Notes under the pieces: model-generated
What the model was told of the DNA's origin: nothing
The model's input: only the letters and a program-made list of their open reading frames with translations
Databases searched by the model: none
Shown here: one piece after another, positions 8,930-17,468 of the stretch
Layout: every line of letters begins with the position of its first letter
Position numbering within the stretch: the first letter of the stretch is position 1
Made by a program: the position numbers and the translations under genes
NCBI RefSeq assembly: GCF_030580855.1
Contig: NZ_JAUQOP010000028.1
Location: forward strand, 19,165 to 83,164
Source: Pseudomonas citrullilanati
GTDB lineage: Bacteria; Pseudomonadota; Gammaproteobacteria; Pseudomonadales; Pseudomonadaceae
Direction: 5' to 3'
Length of the DNA stretch: 64,000 nt

Positions 8930-10041
8930 GCGAGGCGCTTGTGGCCGATGTGATCGTCATCGGCGCCGGTATCATCGGCGCGGCCTGTGCGCGGTCACTG
9001 GCCCAGCGTGGCTTGCAGGTGCTGGTGCTGGACGCCGGTTGGCATGGCGCCACGGCGGCGGGCATGGGCCACTTGCTGGTGCTCGATGACAACCCGGCGG
9101 AACTGGCCCTCAGCCAATACTCCCTGCGACGCTGGCGCGAACTGGCATCGTCCCTCCCCGAGACCTGCGCCTGGCGCAACAACGGCACCCTGTGGCTGGC
9201 GGCCAATGCCGAGGAAATGGCCGTGGCCCATGGCAAATACCTCAACCTGCTGGCCCATGGCGAGGCCTGCGAATTGGTCGGCCGCGCCGCGCTGCGCCAG
9301 CGCGAGCCCGAGTTGCGCGAAGGCCTGGAGGGCGGCCTGCTGATCAAGGGGGATGGGATCCTGTATGCACCGGCGGCCGCGCGCTGGATGCTCGACGCCG
9401 CCCTCATTCGCCAGCAGCGCGCCCAGGTCAGCGAAGTCGACGGCCGCCGCGTGCGCCTCGCCGATGGCCGCTGGCTGTGCGCCGAAGCGGTGGTCCTCGC
9501 CAATGGCATCCAGGCCACGGAACTGTGCCCGGAACTGCCCATCGAGCCGAAGAAAGGCCACCTGCTGATCACCGATCGCTGTCCCAACCGGGTGTCCCAT
9601 ACGCTGGTGGAACTGGGCTACGTCACCAGCGCCCACACGGCCAGCGGGCCGTCAGTGGCGTGCAATATCCAGCCACGGCCCACCGGTCAATTGTTCATTG
9701 GCGCCTCACGGCAGTTCGGCACCGTCGACCCGCAAGTGGAAGGCTGGATGCTGGCGAAGATGCTCAGGCGCGCCACCGACTACCTGCCGGGGCTGGCCCG
9801 ACTCAACGGCATCCGTGCCTGGACCGGTTTTCGCGCCGCCAGCCCCGACGGCCTGCCGCTGGTGGGCCAGCATCCACAGCGCCAGGGCCTGTGGCTGGCG
9901 GTGGGGCACGAGGGGTTGGGCGTGACGACCGCACCGGCCACCGCCGACCTGCTGGTCGCCCAACTGTTCAACGAGGCTCCGCCACTGGCGCCGCAGCCCT
10001 ACCTGCCACAGCGATTCCTGGGGGAGCCGGCCCATGCCTGA
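8926..10041 (+). CDS. lhpB: D-hydroxyproline dehydrogenase, DadA/glycine-oxidase-like FAD subunit
   Basis: 371 residues starting at GTG 8926, which overlaps the lhpA stop; the reading frame continues upstream but that part lies inside lhpA. An N-terminal FAD-binding Rossmann motif GAGIIGAACA is followed by a DAO-type fold and a C-terminal GHEGLGVTTAPATADLL block that closes the flavin site. It would oxidise cis-4-hydroxy-D-proline to pyrroline-4-hydroxy-2-carboxylate. The next two genes supply a small [2Fe-2S] protein and a second flavoprotein, as in heteromeric amine/opine/D-hydroxyproline dehydrogenases. Confidence 0.85.
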   Translation: MSEALVADVIVIGAGIIGAACARSLAQRGLQVLVLDAGWHGATAAGMGHLLVLDDNPAELALSQYSLRRWRELASSLPETCAWRNNGTLWLAANAEEMAVAHGKYLNLLAHGEACELVGRAALRQREPELREGLEGGLLIKGDGILYAPAAARWMLDAALIRQQRAQVSEVDGRRVRLADGRWLCAEAVVLANGIQATELCPELPIEPKKGHLLITDRCPNRVSHTLVELGYVTSAHTASGPSVACNIQPRPTGQLFIGASRQFGTVDPQVEGWMLAKMLRRATDYLPGLARLNGIRAWTGFRAASPDGLPLVGQHPQRQGLWLAVGHEGLGVTTAPATADLLVAQLFNEAPPLAPQPYLPQRFLGEPAHA

Positions 10042-10088
10042 AGTGCGCGATCGCGTTGCAATCCCTCCCATTGAAAGGTCCCGGCCCC

Positions 10089-10325
10089 ATGCCTGAACTC
10101 CTCCTCGACGGCCACCCGCTATCGGTCGCCAGCGGCACCAGCGTCGCGGCGGCGCTGGCCCTGGGCACCGACGGCTGCAGCCGCACCTCGGTCAGCGGCC
10201 AGCGACGCGCGCCCTTGTGCGGCATGGGCATCTGCCAGGAATGCCGGGTCATGATCGACGGCCAGCAGCGCCTGGCATGCCAGACAGTGTGTCGCGATGG
10301 CATGCACGTGCGGACCCGCCCATGA
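10089..10325 (+). CDS. Small [2Fe-2S] subunit of D-hydroxyproline dehydrogenase
   Basis: 78 residues, ATG 10089 preceded by GAAAGG. Cysteines 44, 49, 52 and 64 make a plant-ferredoxin-type pattern (CGMGICQEC, then C), as in the small subunits (SoxA/OoxA-like) of multi-subunit amine dehydrogenases. Its stop TGA overlaps the ATG of the next flavoprotein, supporting stoichiometric expression. It should pass electrons between the two flavoprotein subunits. Extra cysteines at 30 and 68 are present. Confidence 0.82.
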   Translation: MPELLLDGHPLSVASGTSVAAALALGTDGCSRTSVSGQRRAPLCGMGICQECRVMIDGQQRLACQTVCRDGMHVRTRP

Positions 10326-11578
10326 ACGAGCTCACCGACCTGCTGATCATCGGCGCCGGCCCCGCCGGCATGAGTGCGGCGCTGGCGGCGGCCAGCAGCG
10401 GCGTGCGCATCGTCGTGCTGGACGACAATCCGTTGCCAGGCGGGCAGATCTGGCGCGACGGTCCCCAGGCCAACCTGCCCACCGAGGCGCGGCGCCTGCG
10501 CGATCGACTGCGCGCCTGTGACAACGTGCGCTGCTACCCCGGCACCCGGGTGATCGCCCGCGCCGCCGACAAGACCCTGTTGGTGGAAGACGCCGAACGT
10601 GGCTGGCAGATCCGCTATGACCGCCTGATTCTCTGCACCGGTGCCCGTGAACTTCTACTACCGTTCCCTGGCTGGACGCTCCCCGGCGTGACCGGCGCTG
10701 GCGGGTTGCAGGCGTTGATCAAGGGCGGCCTGCCGGTGCGCGGCGAACGCCTGGTGATCGCCGGCAGCGGCCCGTTGCTGCTGGCCAGCGCCGCCACGGC
10801 GAAACACCAGGGCGCGCAGGTGCTGCGCGTTGCCGAACAGGCCAGCCGGACCAGCGTGCTGGGTTTCGCCGCGCAATTGCCGCGCTGGCCGAACAAGTGG
10901 CTGCAAGCGTTCAGCCTGTTCGATGCCCAGTACCGCACCGGCAGCCATGTGCTCGAAGCCCTGGGCCGGGAACGCCTGGAGGGCGTGCGCCTGTCCCAAC
11001 GGGGCAAGACCGTCGAGCTGGCCTGCGACCGCTTGGCTTGTGGCTTCGGGCTCATTCCCAACATCCAGCTGGGCCAGGCCCTGGGCTGCGCCGTGCAAGA
11101 CCAGGCCCTGGTGGTCGACACCTGGCAGGCCACCACCCTGCCCGGGCATTACGCCGCCGGCGAGTGCACCGGCTTCGGCGGCAGCGAACGGGCGCTGGTG
11201 GAAGGCGCCATCGCCGGCCATGCGGCGGTGGGCAATACCGCCGCGGCCCAACGCCTCTGGCCGCGCCGAGCGCGCTGGCAGGCGTTCGCCCGAGCCTTGA
11301 ACCAAGCCTTCACCCTCAACGCCAGCCTCAAGACCCTGGCCCGCCCCGACACCTTGGTCTGCCGCTGCGAAGACGTCCCCTACCGCGAACTGCTCGGCCA
11401 CGAAAACTGGCGCGAAGCCAAGCTGGCCAGCCGCTGCGGCATGGGCGCCTGCCAAGGCCGGGTATGCGGCGCCGCGCTGGAACACCTGTTCGGCTGGGCG
11501 CCCCCCACCCCACGCCCACCCTTCAGCCCGGCGCGGGTCGAAACCCTGCTGGCGTTGGGAGACGACCCTGTCGGTTGA
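10322..11578 (+). CDS. NAD(P)/FAD-type oxidoreductase subunit of D-hydroxyproline dehydrogenase, with C-terminal BFD-like Fe-S domain
   Basis: 418 residues from ATG 10322 (overlapping ATGA with the preceding gene). The N-terminus has the FAD motif GAGPAGMSAALAAA. A second nucleotide-binding segment is near GERLVIAGSGPLLLASA. The C-terminal 80 residues carry CRCEDVPY and CGMGACQGRVCG, the cysteine pattern of BFD-like [2Fe-2S] domains of the alpha subunits of sarcosine/opine/D-hydroxyproline dehydrogenases. Together with the previous two genes it forms a three-subunit dehydrogenase donating electrons to the respiratory chain. Confidence 0.82.
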   Translation: MNELTDLLIIGAGPAGMSAALAAASSGVRIVVLDDNPLPGGQIWRDGPQANLPTEARRLRDRLRACDNVRCYPGTRVIARAADKTLLVEDAERGWQIRYDRLILCTGARELLLPFPGWTLPGVTGAGGLQALIKGGLPVRGERLVIAGSGPLLLASAATAKHQGAQVLRVAEQASRTSVLGFAAQLPRWPNKWLQAFSLFDAQYRTGSHVLEALGRERLEGVRLSQRGKTVELACDRLACGFGLIPNIQLGQALGCAVQDQALVVDTWQATTLPGHYAAGECTGFGGSERALVEGAIAGHAAVGNTAAAQRLWPRRARWQAFARALNQAFTLNASLKTLARPDTLVCRCEDVPYRELLGHENWREAKLASRCGMGACQGRVCGAALEHLFGWAPPTPRPPFSPARVETLLALGDDPVG

Positions 11579-11584
11579 CACCCT

Positions 11585-11665
11585 GTGGGAGCGAGCCTGC
11601 TCGCGAGCGGCGTGACAAACAATACGTTTCCATTCGACACTCCAGGCCCAAGCAAGCCCGCTCGC
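11585..11665. repeat. REP element, with a degraded second half
   Basis: GTGGGAGCGAGCCTGCTCGC begins at 11585, and a decayed inverted partner AGCAAGCCCGCTCGC lies at 11651-11665. The element fills the gap between the dehydrogenase operon and the AraC gene and shows that in-frame codons upstream of 11687 are not coding. Confidence 0.75.
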
Positions 11666-11686
11666 AAAAAAAGGCGTCGCTGGACC

Positions 11687-12436
11687 ATGTACCCCTCGCT
11701 CAACACCTTCACACCCTGCGACCTGGACACCCTGCTGGGCAGCCTGCAAGCCATCGCGCCGCTGCTGGACACCCTCGCCGACGTGGTGTTCTTCATCAAG
11801 GACCGCGAGGCCCGCTACGCCTTCGTCAACCAGACCCTGGCCCGGCGCTGCGGCTTCAAGTCCAGCGGCGACCTGCTCGGGCTCACCGCCGAACAGGTGT
11901 TCCCCGAACGCTTCGGCCCGCTGTACACCGAACAGGACCGCAAGGTGCTGGCCAGCGGACGCGAACTGGCCGACCAGTTGGAGCTGCACCTGTACTACGG
12001 CAACCAACCGGTGTGGTGCCTGACCCACAAGCTGGCCCTGCGCGATCCGAACGGCAGGATCGTCGGCCTCGCCGGTATTTCCCGCGACCTGCAGTTGCCG
12101 CAGTCGAGCCACCCGGCCTTCCAGAAACTGGTGGCGGTGGACGCCCACATCAAACGCCATTTCGCCCAGCCCATCAGCCTGGCCGAACTGACGGCCATCG
12201 CCGGGTTGTCCGTGGCCCAGTTGGAGCGGCACTGCAAGCGCATTTTCCAGCTCACCCCACGGCAGATGATCCACAAGGCCCGCCTGGAAGAAGCGTCGCG
12301 GCTGCTACTGGACCCGACGCTGCCGATCACCGAAATCGCCTTGCGTTGCGGTTACACCGACCACAGTGCCTTCAGCCGTCAATTCCGCGCCTTGACCAGC
12401 CTGTCGCCGAGCCAGTTTCGGGAAAATCAACGTTGA
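11687..12436 (+). CDS. PAS-domain AraC-family transcriptional regulator of the hydroxyproline cluster
   Basis: 249 residues from ATG 11687; the frame is open further up but only through REP sequence. Residues about 20-125 look like a PAS sensor (FFIKDREARYAFVNQTLARR, then GLAGISRDLQ at its end). Residues about 145-248 are the double helix-turn-helix of AraC proteins (ITEIALRCGYTDHSAFSRQF). Most AraC activators carry a cupin-like sensor, so a PAS sensor is less common. Position inside the cluster suggests it activates hydroxyproline genes, with a hydroxyproline isomer or intermediate as signal; that is inference. Confidence 0.82.
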   Translation: MYPSLNTFTPCDLDTLLGSLQAIAPLLDTLADVVFFIKDREARYAFVNQTLARRCGFKSSGDLLGLTAEQVFPERFGPLYTEQDRKVLASGRELADQLELHLYYGNQPVWCLTHKLALRDPNGRIVGLAGISRDLQLPQSSHPAFQKLVAVDAHIKRHFAQPISLAELTAIAGLSVAQLERHCKRIFQLTPRQMIHKARLEEASRLLLDPTLPITEIALRCGYTDHSAFSRQFRALTSLSPSQFRENQR

Positions 12437-12609
12437 GCCCTGTTCCTTTACAGGGCGCTACCCTGCCCTTGTGCTCCCATCTGTAACACCCAGTGCCTCG
12501 ACCGTCCGCTCCCCCTACAGCCGCCTTTATTCCCCAAACACCTCTAGAACGGTCCTCTTGCTGCCTGTCCAGGAAAGTCGAGCAATTCGGCACGCTGCTT
12601 GCTTATTTA

Positions 12610-12639
12610 ATATCGTATACGAAATCCTCAATACGATAT
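12610..12639 (+). promoter_or_regulatory. Inverted-repeat operator upstream of the ABC transporter operon
   Basis: ATATCGTAT at 12610 and ATACGATAT at 12631 form perfect 9-bp arms separated by 12 bp. The first arm also forms the palindrome TCGTATACGA at 12613-12622, which resembles GntR-family (FadR/FCD type) sites of TNGTNNNACNA form. It sits 32 bp before the solute-binding protein start. No GntR gene is in the window, so the regulator would act from elsewhere. The region 12437-12609 shows nothing else clear. Confidence 0.5.
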
Positions 12640-12670
12640 CTCACCGCATTTATTCGACAGCGAGGCATTT

Positions 12671-13489
12671 ATGAAGAACCCAGCACTGGCCGTAGCCCTC
12701 AGCGTTGTCCTCACTCCCCTGTTCATTGCACCGGCCCAGGCCGACAAGCTCGACGACATCATCGGTTCCGGCAAACTGCGTTGCGCCGTGACCCTGGACT
12801 TCCCGCCCATGGGCTTTCGCGACGAGAGCAACAAACCGGCCGGCTTCGACGTGGACTACTGCCACGACCTGGCGAAGGTCCTGGGGGTCGACGCCGAGGT
12901 GGTGGAGACGCCGTTCCCGGACCGCATCCCGGCGCTCATTTCCGGTCGCGCCGACGTCATCGTCGCGTCCACCTCCGACACCTTGGAGCGGGCCAAGACC
13001 GTTGGCCTGACGGTGCCCTACTTCGCCTTCCAGATGGTGGTGCTGACCCGCGACAACACCGGCATCAATTCCTTCGCCGACCTCAAGGGCAAGGCCGTTG
13101 GCAATACCAGCGGCACCTACGAAGCCATCGCCCTGGAGAAAGACCAGAAGAACTGGGGCAGCGGCAGTTTCCGCGCCTACCAGTCGCAGAACGACACCTT
13201 GCTGGCCGTCGCCCAGGGGCACATCGACGCGACGGTCGTGACCAACACCGTGGCGGCCGCCACCCTCAAGTCGGGCAAGTACAAGAACCTGAAGATCGCC
13301 GGCGACGCGCCCTATGTCATCGACTACGTGTCCCTGGGTGCCAAGCGCAACGAGTTCGGCCTGATCAACTACCTCAACCTGTTCGTCAACCAGCAGGTGC
13401 GCACCGGCCGCTACAAGGAGTTGTTCGTCAAATGGGTCGGCACCGATATACCGCCGGCCAACCTGACCGTGCCCCAGGTCTACTACTGA
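12671..13489 (+). CDS. Amino-acid-type ABC transporter periplasmic binding protein
   Basis: 272 residues with a Sec signal peptide ending near PAQA-DKLDD (about residue 24) and a family 3 solute-binding fold (GKLRCAVTLDFPPMGF, GFDVDYCHDLAKVLG, then the ARG-TSD region). The two permeases and ATPase downstream complete a polar amino acid importer. The context (aconitase X and hydroxyproline enzymes) suggests uptake of hydroxyproline isomers, perhaps cis-3- or trans-4-hydroxy-L-proline. Substrate is inferred from neighbours only. Confidence 0.88.
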   Translation: MKNPALAVALSVVLTPLFIAPAQADKLDDIIGSGKLRCAVTLDFPPMGFRDESNKPAGFDVDYCHDLAKVLGVDAEVVETPFPDRIPALISGRADVIVASTSDTLERAKTVGLTVPYFAFQMVVLTRDNTGINSFADLKGKAVGNTSGTYEAIALEKDQKNWGSGSFRAYQSQNDTLLAVAQGHIDATVVTNTVAAATLKSGKYKNLKIAGDAPYVIDYVSLGAKRNEFGLINYLNLFVNQQVRTGRYKELFVKWVGTDIPPANLTVPQVYY

Positions 13490-13499
13490 GGATCGGGGC

Positions 13500-15278
13500 A
13501 TGCCAAGCACGCCTGTCCGTGTAGAAGGCCGCAGCCTGGTGGCGGGGGCCGCCCAGGGCGCCCTGCTGTTCGCCGACGTGGGCCTGAGTTTCTGGGGCGG
13601 TGTCGACCCCGTCAGCGGCGAGGTCATCGACCGGCACCATCCGCTGAGCGGCGAGCGCCTGGCCGGGCGCGTGCTGGCGATTCCCAGCGGGCGCGGCTCC
13701 TGCACCGGCAGCAGCGTGCTGATGGAATTGATCAGCAACGGCCATGCCCCCGCTGCGCTGGTGCTGGCCGAAGCGGATGAGATCCTGACCCTCGGCGTGC
13801 TCGTGGCCCAGGTGATTTTCCAGCGTTCCCTGCCGGTGCTGTGCGTGGGCCACGAGGCCTTCCACCGGTTGCGCGGCCAGGGCTTCGGGCGCGTCGAGGG
13901 CGACCGGCTGACCTTGTCCGGCCGTCGTCCCCAGGATCATTGGCGGGCAGCGGACATGCCCTTGCAGGCGCCCGCGTCGTCCTCCGTGCTCCTCGCCGAA
14001 CAGGACCGGGCGCTGCTCGACGGTGCCCACGGCCAGGCTGCCCAAGTGGCCATGCAGATTGTCCTGCGCATGGCCGAGATCCAGGGCGCGACGCGCTTGC
14101 TGGACGTCACCCAGGCCCACATCGACGGCTGCATCTATACCGGCCCGGCCAGCCTGCGCTTTGCCGAGCAACTGGTGCAGTGGGGCGCCAAGGTGCGGGT
14201 GCCGACCACCCTCAATTCGATCTCCGTGGACCAGCGCCGCTGGCGGGAACTGGGCGTCGATCCAGCCCTCGGCGAACCGGCCAGCGCCTTGGGCGATGCC
14301 TACATGGCGATGGGCGCGCAACTGAGCTTTACCTGCGCGCCCTACCTGCTGGACACCGCGCCCAAGGCCGGCGAGCAGATCGTCTGGGCCGAATCCAACG
14401 CAGTGGTCTATGCCAACAGCGTGCTGGGGGCGCGCACGCAGAAGTACCCGGACTTCCTCGACATCTGCATCGCCCTGTGTGGACGGGCACCGTTGAGCGG
14501 TTGCCATCTCGACGACCAGCGCCAGGCCGCGCTGCTCGTCGATGTGCCGTCGCCGGTGGGCATGGACGACAGCTTCTACCCACTGCTGGGTTATCACATC
14601 GGCAGCCTGGCGGGCCGGCGCGTTCCGCTGATCCGCGGGCTGGAACACGCCGCGCCCAGCCTCGACGACCTGAAAGCCTTCGGCGCGGCGTTCGCCACCA
14701 CCAGCGCCGCGCCGTTGTTCCACATCGCCGGGGTGACACCGGAAGCCCTCGACCCGAACGATGTGCTCGCGGCCGGTGCAAGCCTGCCGGTGGCAACGGT
14801 GGGGATGCCTGGCCTGCTGGCCAGTTGGCGCGAGCTCAACAGCGCCCGGGATACCCGGGTGGATGTGGTGTCCCTGGGCAACCCGCACTTCTCCCTTGGT
14901 GAATTTGCCGCCCTGGCGCACCTTTGCGCCGGCCGGGTCAAGCACCCGGACGTGGTCCTGGCGATCACCTGTGGCCGAGCAGTGCTTGAACAGGCCCGGG
15001 CCGCCGGGCACCTGGATGCGATCGAGAAGTTCGGCGCGGTGCTGGTGACCGACACCTGCTGGTGCATGGTCGGCGAGCCGGTGATTCCGGTCCACGCCAC
15101 CACCTTGATGACCAATTCCGGCAAGTACGCCCACTACGCACCCGGCCTGGTCGGGCGCGGGGTGCACTTCGCCGCCCTCGCGCAATGCGTCGAGGCGGCC
15201 TGCACCGCCAGCACCCCAGGCCAGCCGCCGGCGTGGCTGCAACCCATCGTCCGCACGGAGAGCCGCGCCGATGTTTGA
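13500..15278 (+). CDS. Aconitase X, fused form (cis-3-hydroxy-L-proline dehydratase family)
   Basis: 592 residues joining the small swivelling domain (DUF126, about 1-140, with PSGRGSCTGS at 62-71) and the large domain (DUF521, about 170-590). The large-domain cysteines include TCAPYLLD, LAITCGRAV and TDTCWCMVGEP, candidates for the Fe-S cluster. Many organisms encode these as two genes. Characterised bacterial aconitase X enzymes dehydrate cis-3-hydroxy-L-proline to pyrroline-2-carboxylate. The gene lies between the binding protein and permeases and overlaps the first permease by 8 bp, so uptake and dehydration are coupled. Confidence 0.85.
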   Translation: MPSTPVRVEGRSLVAGAAQGALLFADVGLSFWGGVDPVSGEVIDRHHPLSGERLAGRVLAIPSGRGSCTGSSVLMELISNGHAPAALVLAEADEILTLGVLVAQVIFQRSLPVLCVGHEAFHRLRGQGFGRVEGDRLTLSGRRPQDHWRAADMPLQAPASSSVLLAEQDRALLDGAHGQAAQVAMQIVLRMAEIQGATRLLDVTQAHIDGCIYTGPASLRFAEQLVQWGAKVRVPTTLNSISVDQRRWRELGVDPALGEPASALGDAYMAMGAQLSFTCAPYLLDTAPKAGEQIVWAESNAVVYANSVLGARTQKYPDFLDICIALCGRAPLSGCHLDDQRQAALLVDVPSPVGMDDSFYPLLGYHIGSLAGRRVPLIRGLEHAAPSLDDLKAFGAAFATTSAAPLFHIAGVTPEALDPNDVLAAGASLPVATVGMPGLLASWRELNSARDTRVDVVSLGNPHFSLGEFAALAHLCAGRVKHPDVVLAITCGRAVLEQARAAGHLDAIEKFGAVLVTDTCWCMVGEPVIPVHATTLMTNSGKYAHYAPGLVGRGVHFAALAQCVEAACTASTPGQPPAWLQPIVRTESRADV

Positions 15279-15936
15279 CTACAGTTTCCAGTGGCGCCCG
15301 GCCCTGCGTGCCCTGCCCGACATGCTCGCCGGGGCCTGGGTGACGTTCGAGACCGCGGCGCTGTCGATGATCTTCGGCGTACTGATCGCCCTGGTCCTGA
15401 CGGTGATGCGCCAGGCGCGGCATCCGCTGCTGCGGGGCGTGGGCAACGGCTGGGTGTCCATCGCCCGCAACACGCCCTCGCTGTTCCAGATCTACATGCT
15501 CTATTTCGGCCTCGGTTCCCTCGGGCTGCACGTGAGTTCCTGGCTGGCCTTGCTGGCCGGGATCACCTTCAACAATGCCGGCTACCTGGCGGAAAACTTT
15601 CGCGGCGGGCTCAAGGCCGTGCCGGGCACCCAGATGCGCGCGGCGCGCTCGCTGGGGATGAGCGCCTTCCAGGCCTATCGGATGATCATCGTCCCGCAAC
15701 TGCTGCGCATCGTGTTCTACCCGCTGACCAACCAGATGGTCTGGGCGGTGCTGATGACCTCCCTGGGCGTGGTGGTCGGCCTGAACAACGACCTCACCGG
15801 CGTCACCCAGGAATACAACGTCAAGACGTTCCGCACCTTCGAATACTTCGCCCTCGCGGCCGTGCTGTATTACCTGATCGCCAAGCTCATCGTCGGGCTC
15901 GCCCGGCTGCTGTCCTGGCGCCTGTTCCGTTATTGA
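15271..15936 (+). CDS. Amino-acid ABC transporter permease 1
   Basis: 221 residues with about five membrane helices and the HisM-type cytoplasmic loop (FRGGLKAVPGTQMRAARSLGMSA region) that docks on the ATPase. The start overlaps the aconitase X stop. It pairs with the next permease as a heterodimer. Confidence 0.9.
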   Translation: MFDYSFQWRPALRALPDMLAGAWVTFETAALSMIFGVLIALVLTVMRQARHPLLRGVGNGWVSIARNTPSLFQIYMLYFGLGSLGLHVSSWLALLAGITFNNAGYLAENFRGGLKAVPGTQMRAARSLGMSAFQAYRMIIVPQLLRIVFYPLTNQMVWAVLMTSLGVVVGLNNDLTGVTQEYNVKTFRTFEYFALAAVLYYLIAKLIVGLARLLSWRLFRY

Positions 15937-15945
15937 GGGCTCGTC

Positions 15946-16596
15946 ATGCTTGCCACCAGCCTCACCGTCAACGACCTGTTGTTCCTGCTCGACGGCGCCT
16001 GGGTCACGCTGCAACTGACCGCGTGGTCGATCCTGCTGGGCACCTTCGCCGGCTTGCTATTCGGCCTGGTCCGAGCATTGCTGCCCCGCGCCAGCCTGCC
16101 GCTGGCCTGGGTGCTGGACGTGTTCCGCAGCGTGCCGTTGCTGATCCAGTTCGTGCTGTTCAATTCGCTCAAGAGCATCGCCGGCCTGGACCTCAGCGCG
16201 TTCGCGGTGGGCTGCATCGTGCTGGGGGTCTATGCCGCGGCCTACTTCACCGAAATCGTCCGCGGTGGCGTGCTGGCGGTGCCCCTGAGCACGCGGCGGG
16301 CCAGCCGTTCCCTCGGCCTGAGCTACGGGCAGGACTTGCGCTTCATCGTCCTGCCGATCGCCACGCGGGTGGCGTTTCCCGGCTGGCTGAACCTGGTGCT
16401 GGGGGTGATGAAGGACACCGCCCTGGTGATGTGGATCGGCATCGTCGAACTGCTGCGGGCCTCGCAAACCATCGTTACGCGCATTCAGGAACCCCTGCTG
16501 GTGCTGTGCATCGCGGGCCTCATCTACTACGTCATGAGCCTGGTGGTCGCCCGCCTCGGCGCTCGCCTGGAAAGAAGGTGGCAGGAAAATGATTGA
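15946..16596 (+). CDS. Amino-acid ABC transporter permease 2
   Basis: 216 residues, same family as the previous permease. The coupling loop (IVRGGVLAVPLSTRRASRSL region) is followed by the final helices. Its end overlaps the ATPase start by 8 bp, consistent with one operon. Confidence 0.9.
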   Translation: MLATSLTVNDLLFLLDGAWVTLQLTAWSILLGTFAGLLFGLVRALLPRASLPLAWVLDVFRSVPLLIQFVLFNSLKSIAGLDLSAFAVGCIVLGVYAAAYFTEIVRGGVLAVPLSTRRASRSLGLSYGQDLRFIVLPIATRVAFPGWLNLVLGVMKDTALVMWIGIVELLRASQTIVTRIQEPLLVLCIAGLIYYVMSLVVARLGARLERRWQEND

Positions 16597-17311
16597 GATC
16601 GAAAACGTGCACAAATCCTTTGGCGACCTGGAAGTGGTCAAGGGCGTGAGCCTCACCGTGGACAAGGGCGAAGTGGTGTCGATCATCGGCGGCTCGGGTT
16701 CCGGCAAGTCGACCCTGCTGATGTGCATCAATGGCCTGGAGCCGATCCAGAAAGGCAGCATCCGGGTGGACGGTGTCGAGGTCCACGACCGCGCCACCGA
16801 TCTCAATCACCTGCGGCAGAAGATCGGCATCGTCTTCCAGCAATGGAACGCCTTCCCCCACCTGACCGTGCTGGAGAACGTGATGCTGGCGCCGCGCAAG
16901 GTGCTGGGCAAGAGCCGGCAGGACGCCGAGGCCCTGGCGGTGAAACAGCTGGAGCATGTGGGCCTGGGGGACAAGCTCAAGGCCTTCCCGAGCAAATTGT
17001 CCGGCGGCCAGCAACAGCGCATGGCCATCGCCCGGGCCCTGGCGATGTCGCCGGACTACATGCTGTTCGACGAAGCCACCTCGGCCCTCGACCCGCAACT
17101 GGTGGGCGAAGTGCTGGACACCATGCGCATGCTCGCCGAAGACGGCATGACCATGGTGCTGGTGACCCACGAGATTCGCTTCGCCCGGGACGTGTCCGAC
17201 CGCGTGGCGTTCTTCTGCAATGGCCGGGTGCATGAAATCGGCCCGCCGGACCAGGTGATTGGCAATCCGGTGCAGCCGGAGACGGCGGCGTTCCTTAAAT
17301 CGGTGAAATAG
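16589..17311 (+). CDS. Amino-acid ABC transporter ATPase
   Basis: 240 residues, GlnQ/HisP type. Walker A GGSGSGKST with Lys40, signature LSGGQQQRM at 137-145, Walker B YMLFDEATSALDP and a VTHEI switch histidine. It powers the importer formed by the four neighbouring transport genes. Confidence 0.93.
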   Translation: MIEIENVHKSFGDLEVVKGVSLTVDKGEVVSIIGGSGSGKSTLLMCINGLEPIQKGSIRVDGVEVHDRATDLNHLRQKIGIVFQQWNAFPHLTVLENVMLAPRKVLGKSRQDAEALAVKQLEHVGLGDKLKAFPSKLSGGQQQRMAIARALAMSPDYMLFDEATSALDPQLVGEVLDTMRMLAEDGMTMVLVTHEIRFARDVSDRVAFFCNGRVHEIGPPDQVIGNPVQPETAAFLKSVK

Positions 17312-17322
17312 CGAATGGCCCT

Positions 17323-17435
17323 ATCGCGAGCAAGCTCGCTCCCACACTGGCTTTGTGTACACAACCCAATCCATGGGAGTGACCTGCTGATCAGTGTCCA
17401 CCACAGAACCCTGTGGGAGCGAGCTTGCTCGCGAT
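17323..17435. repeat. Inverted REP pair between the ATPase and racemase-like genes
   Basis: A REP (GCGAGCAAGCTCGC core) at 17323-17345 and its inverse (GCGAGCTTGCTCGC core) at 17413-17435 are separated by 67 bp. Both halves carry the GAGC-type stem, unlike the 135-bp arrays where one half is GGGC-type. It lies within the catabolic gene row and may set differential message stability. Confidence 0.85.
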
Positions 17436-17468
17436 GAGGCCCGACCAGACAACACAAGGATTTGATCC

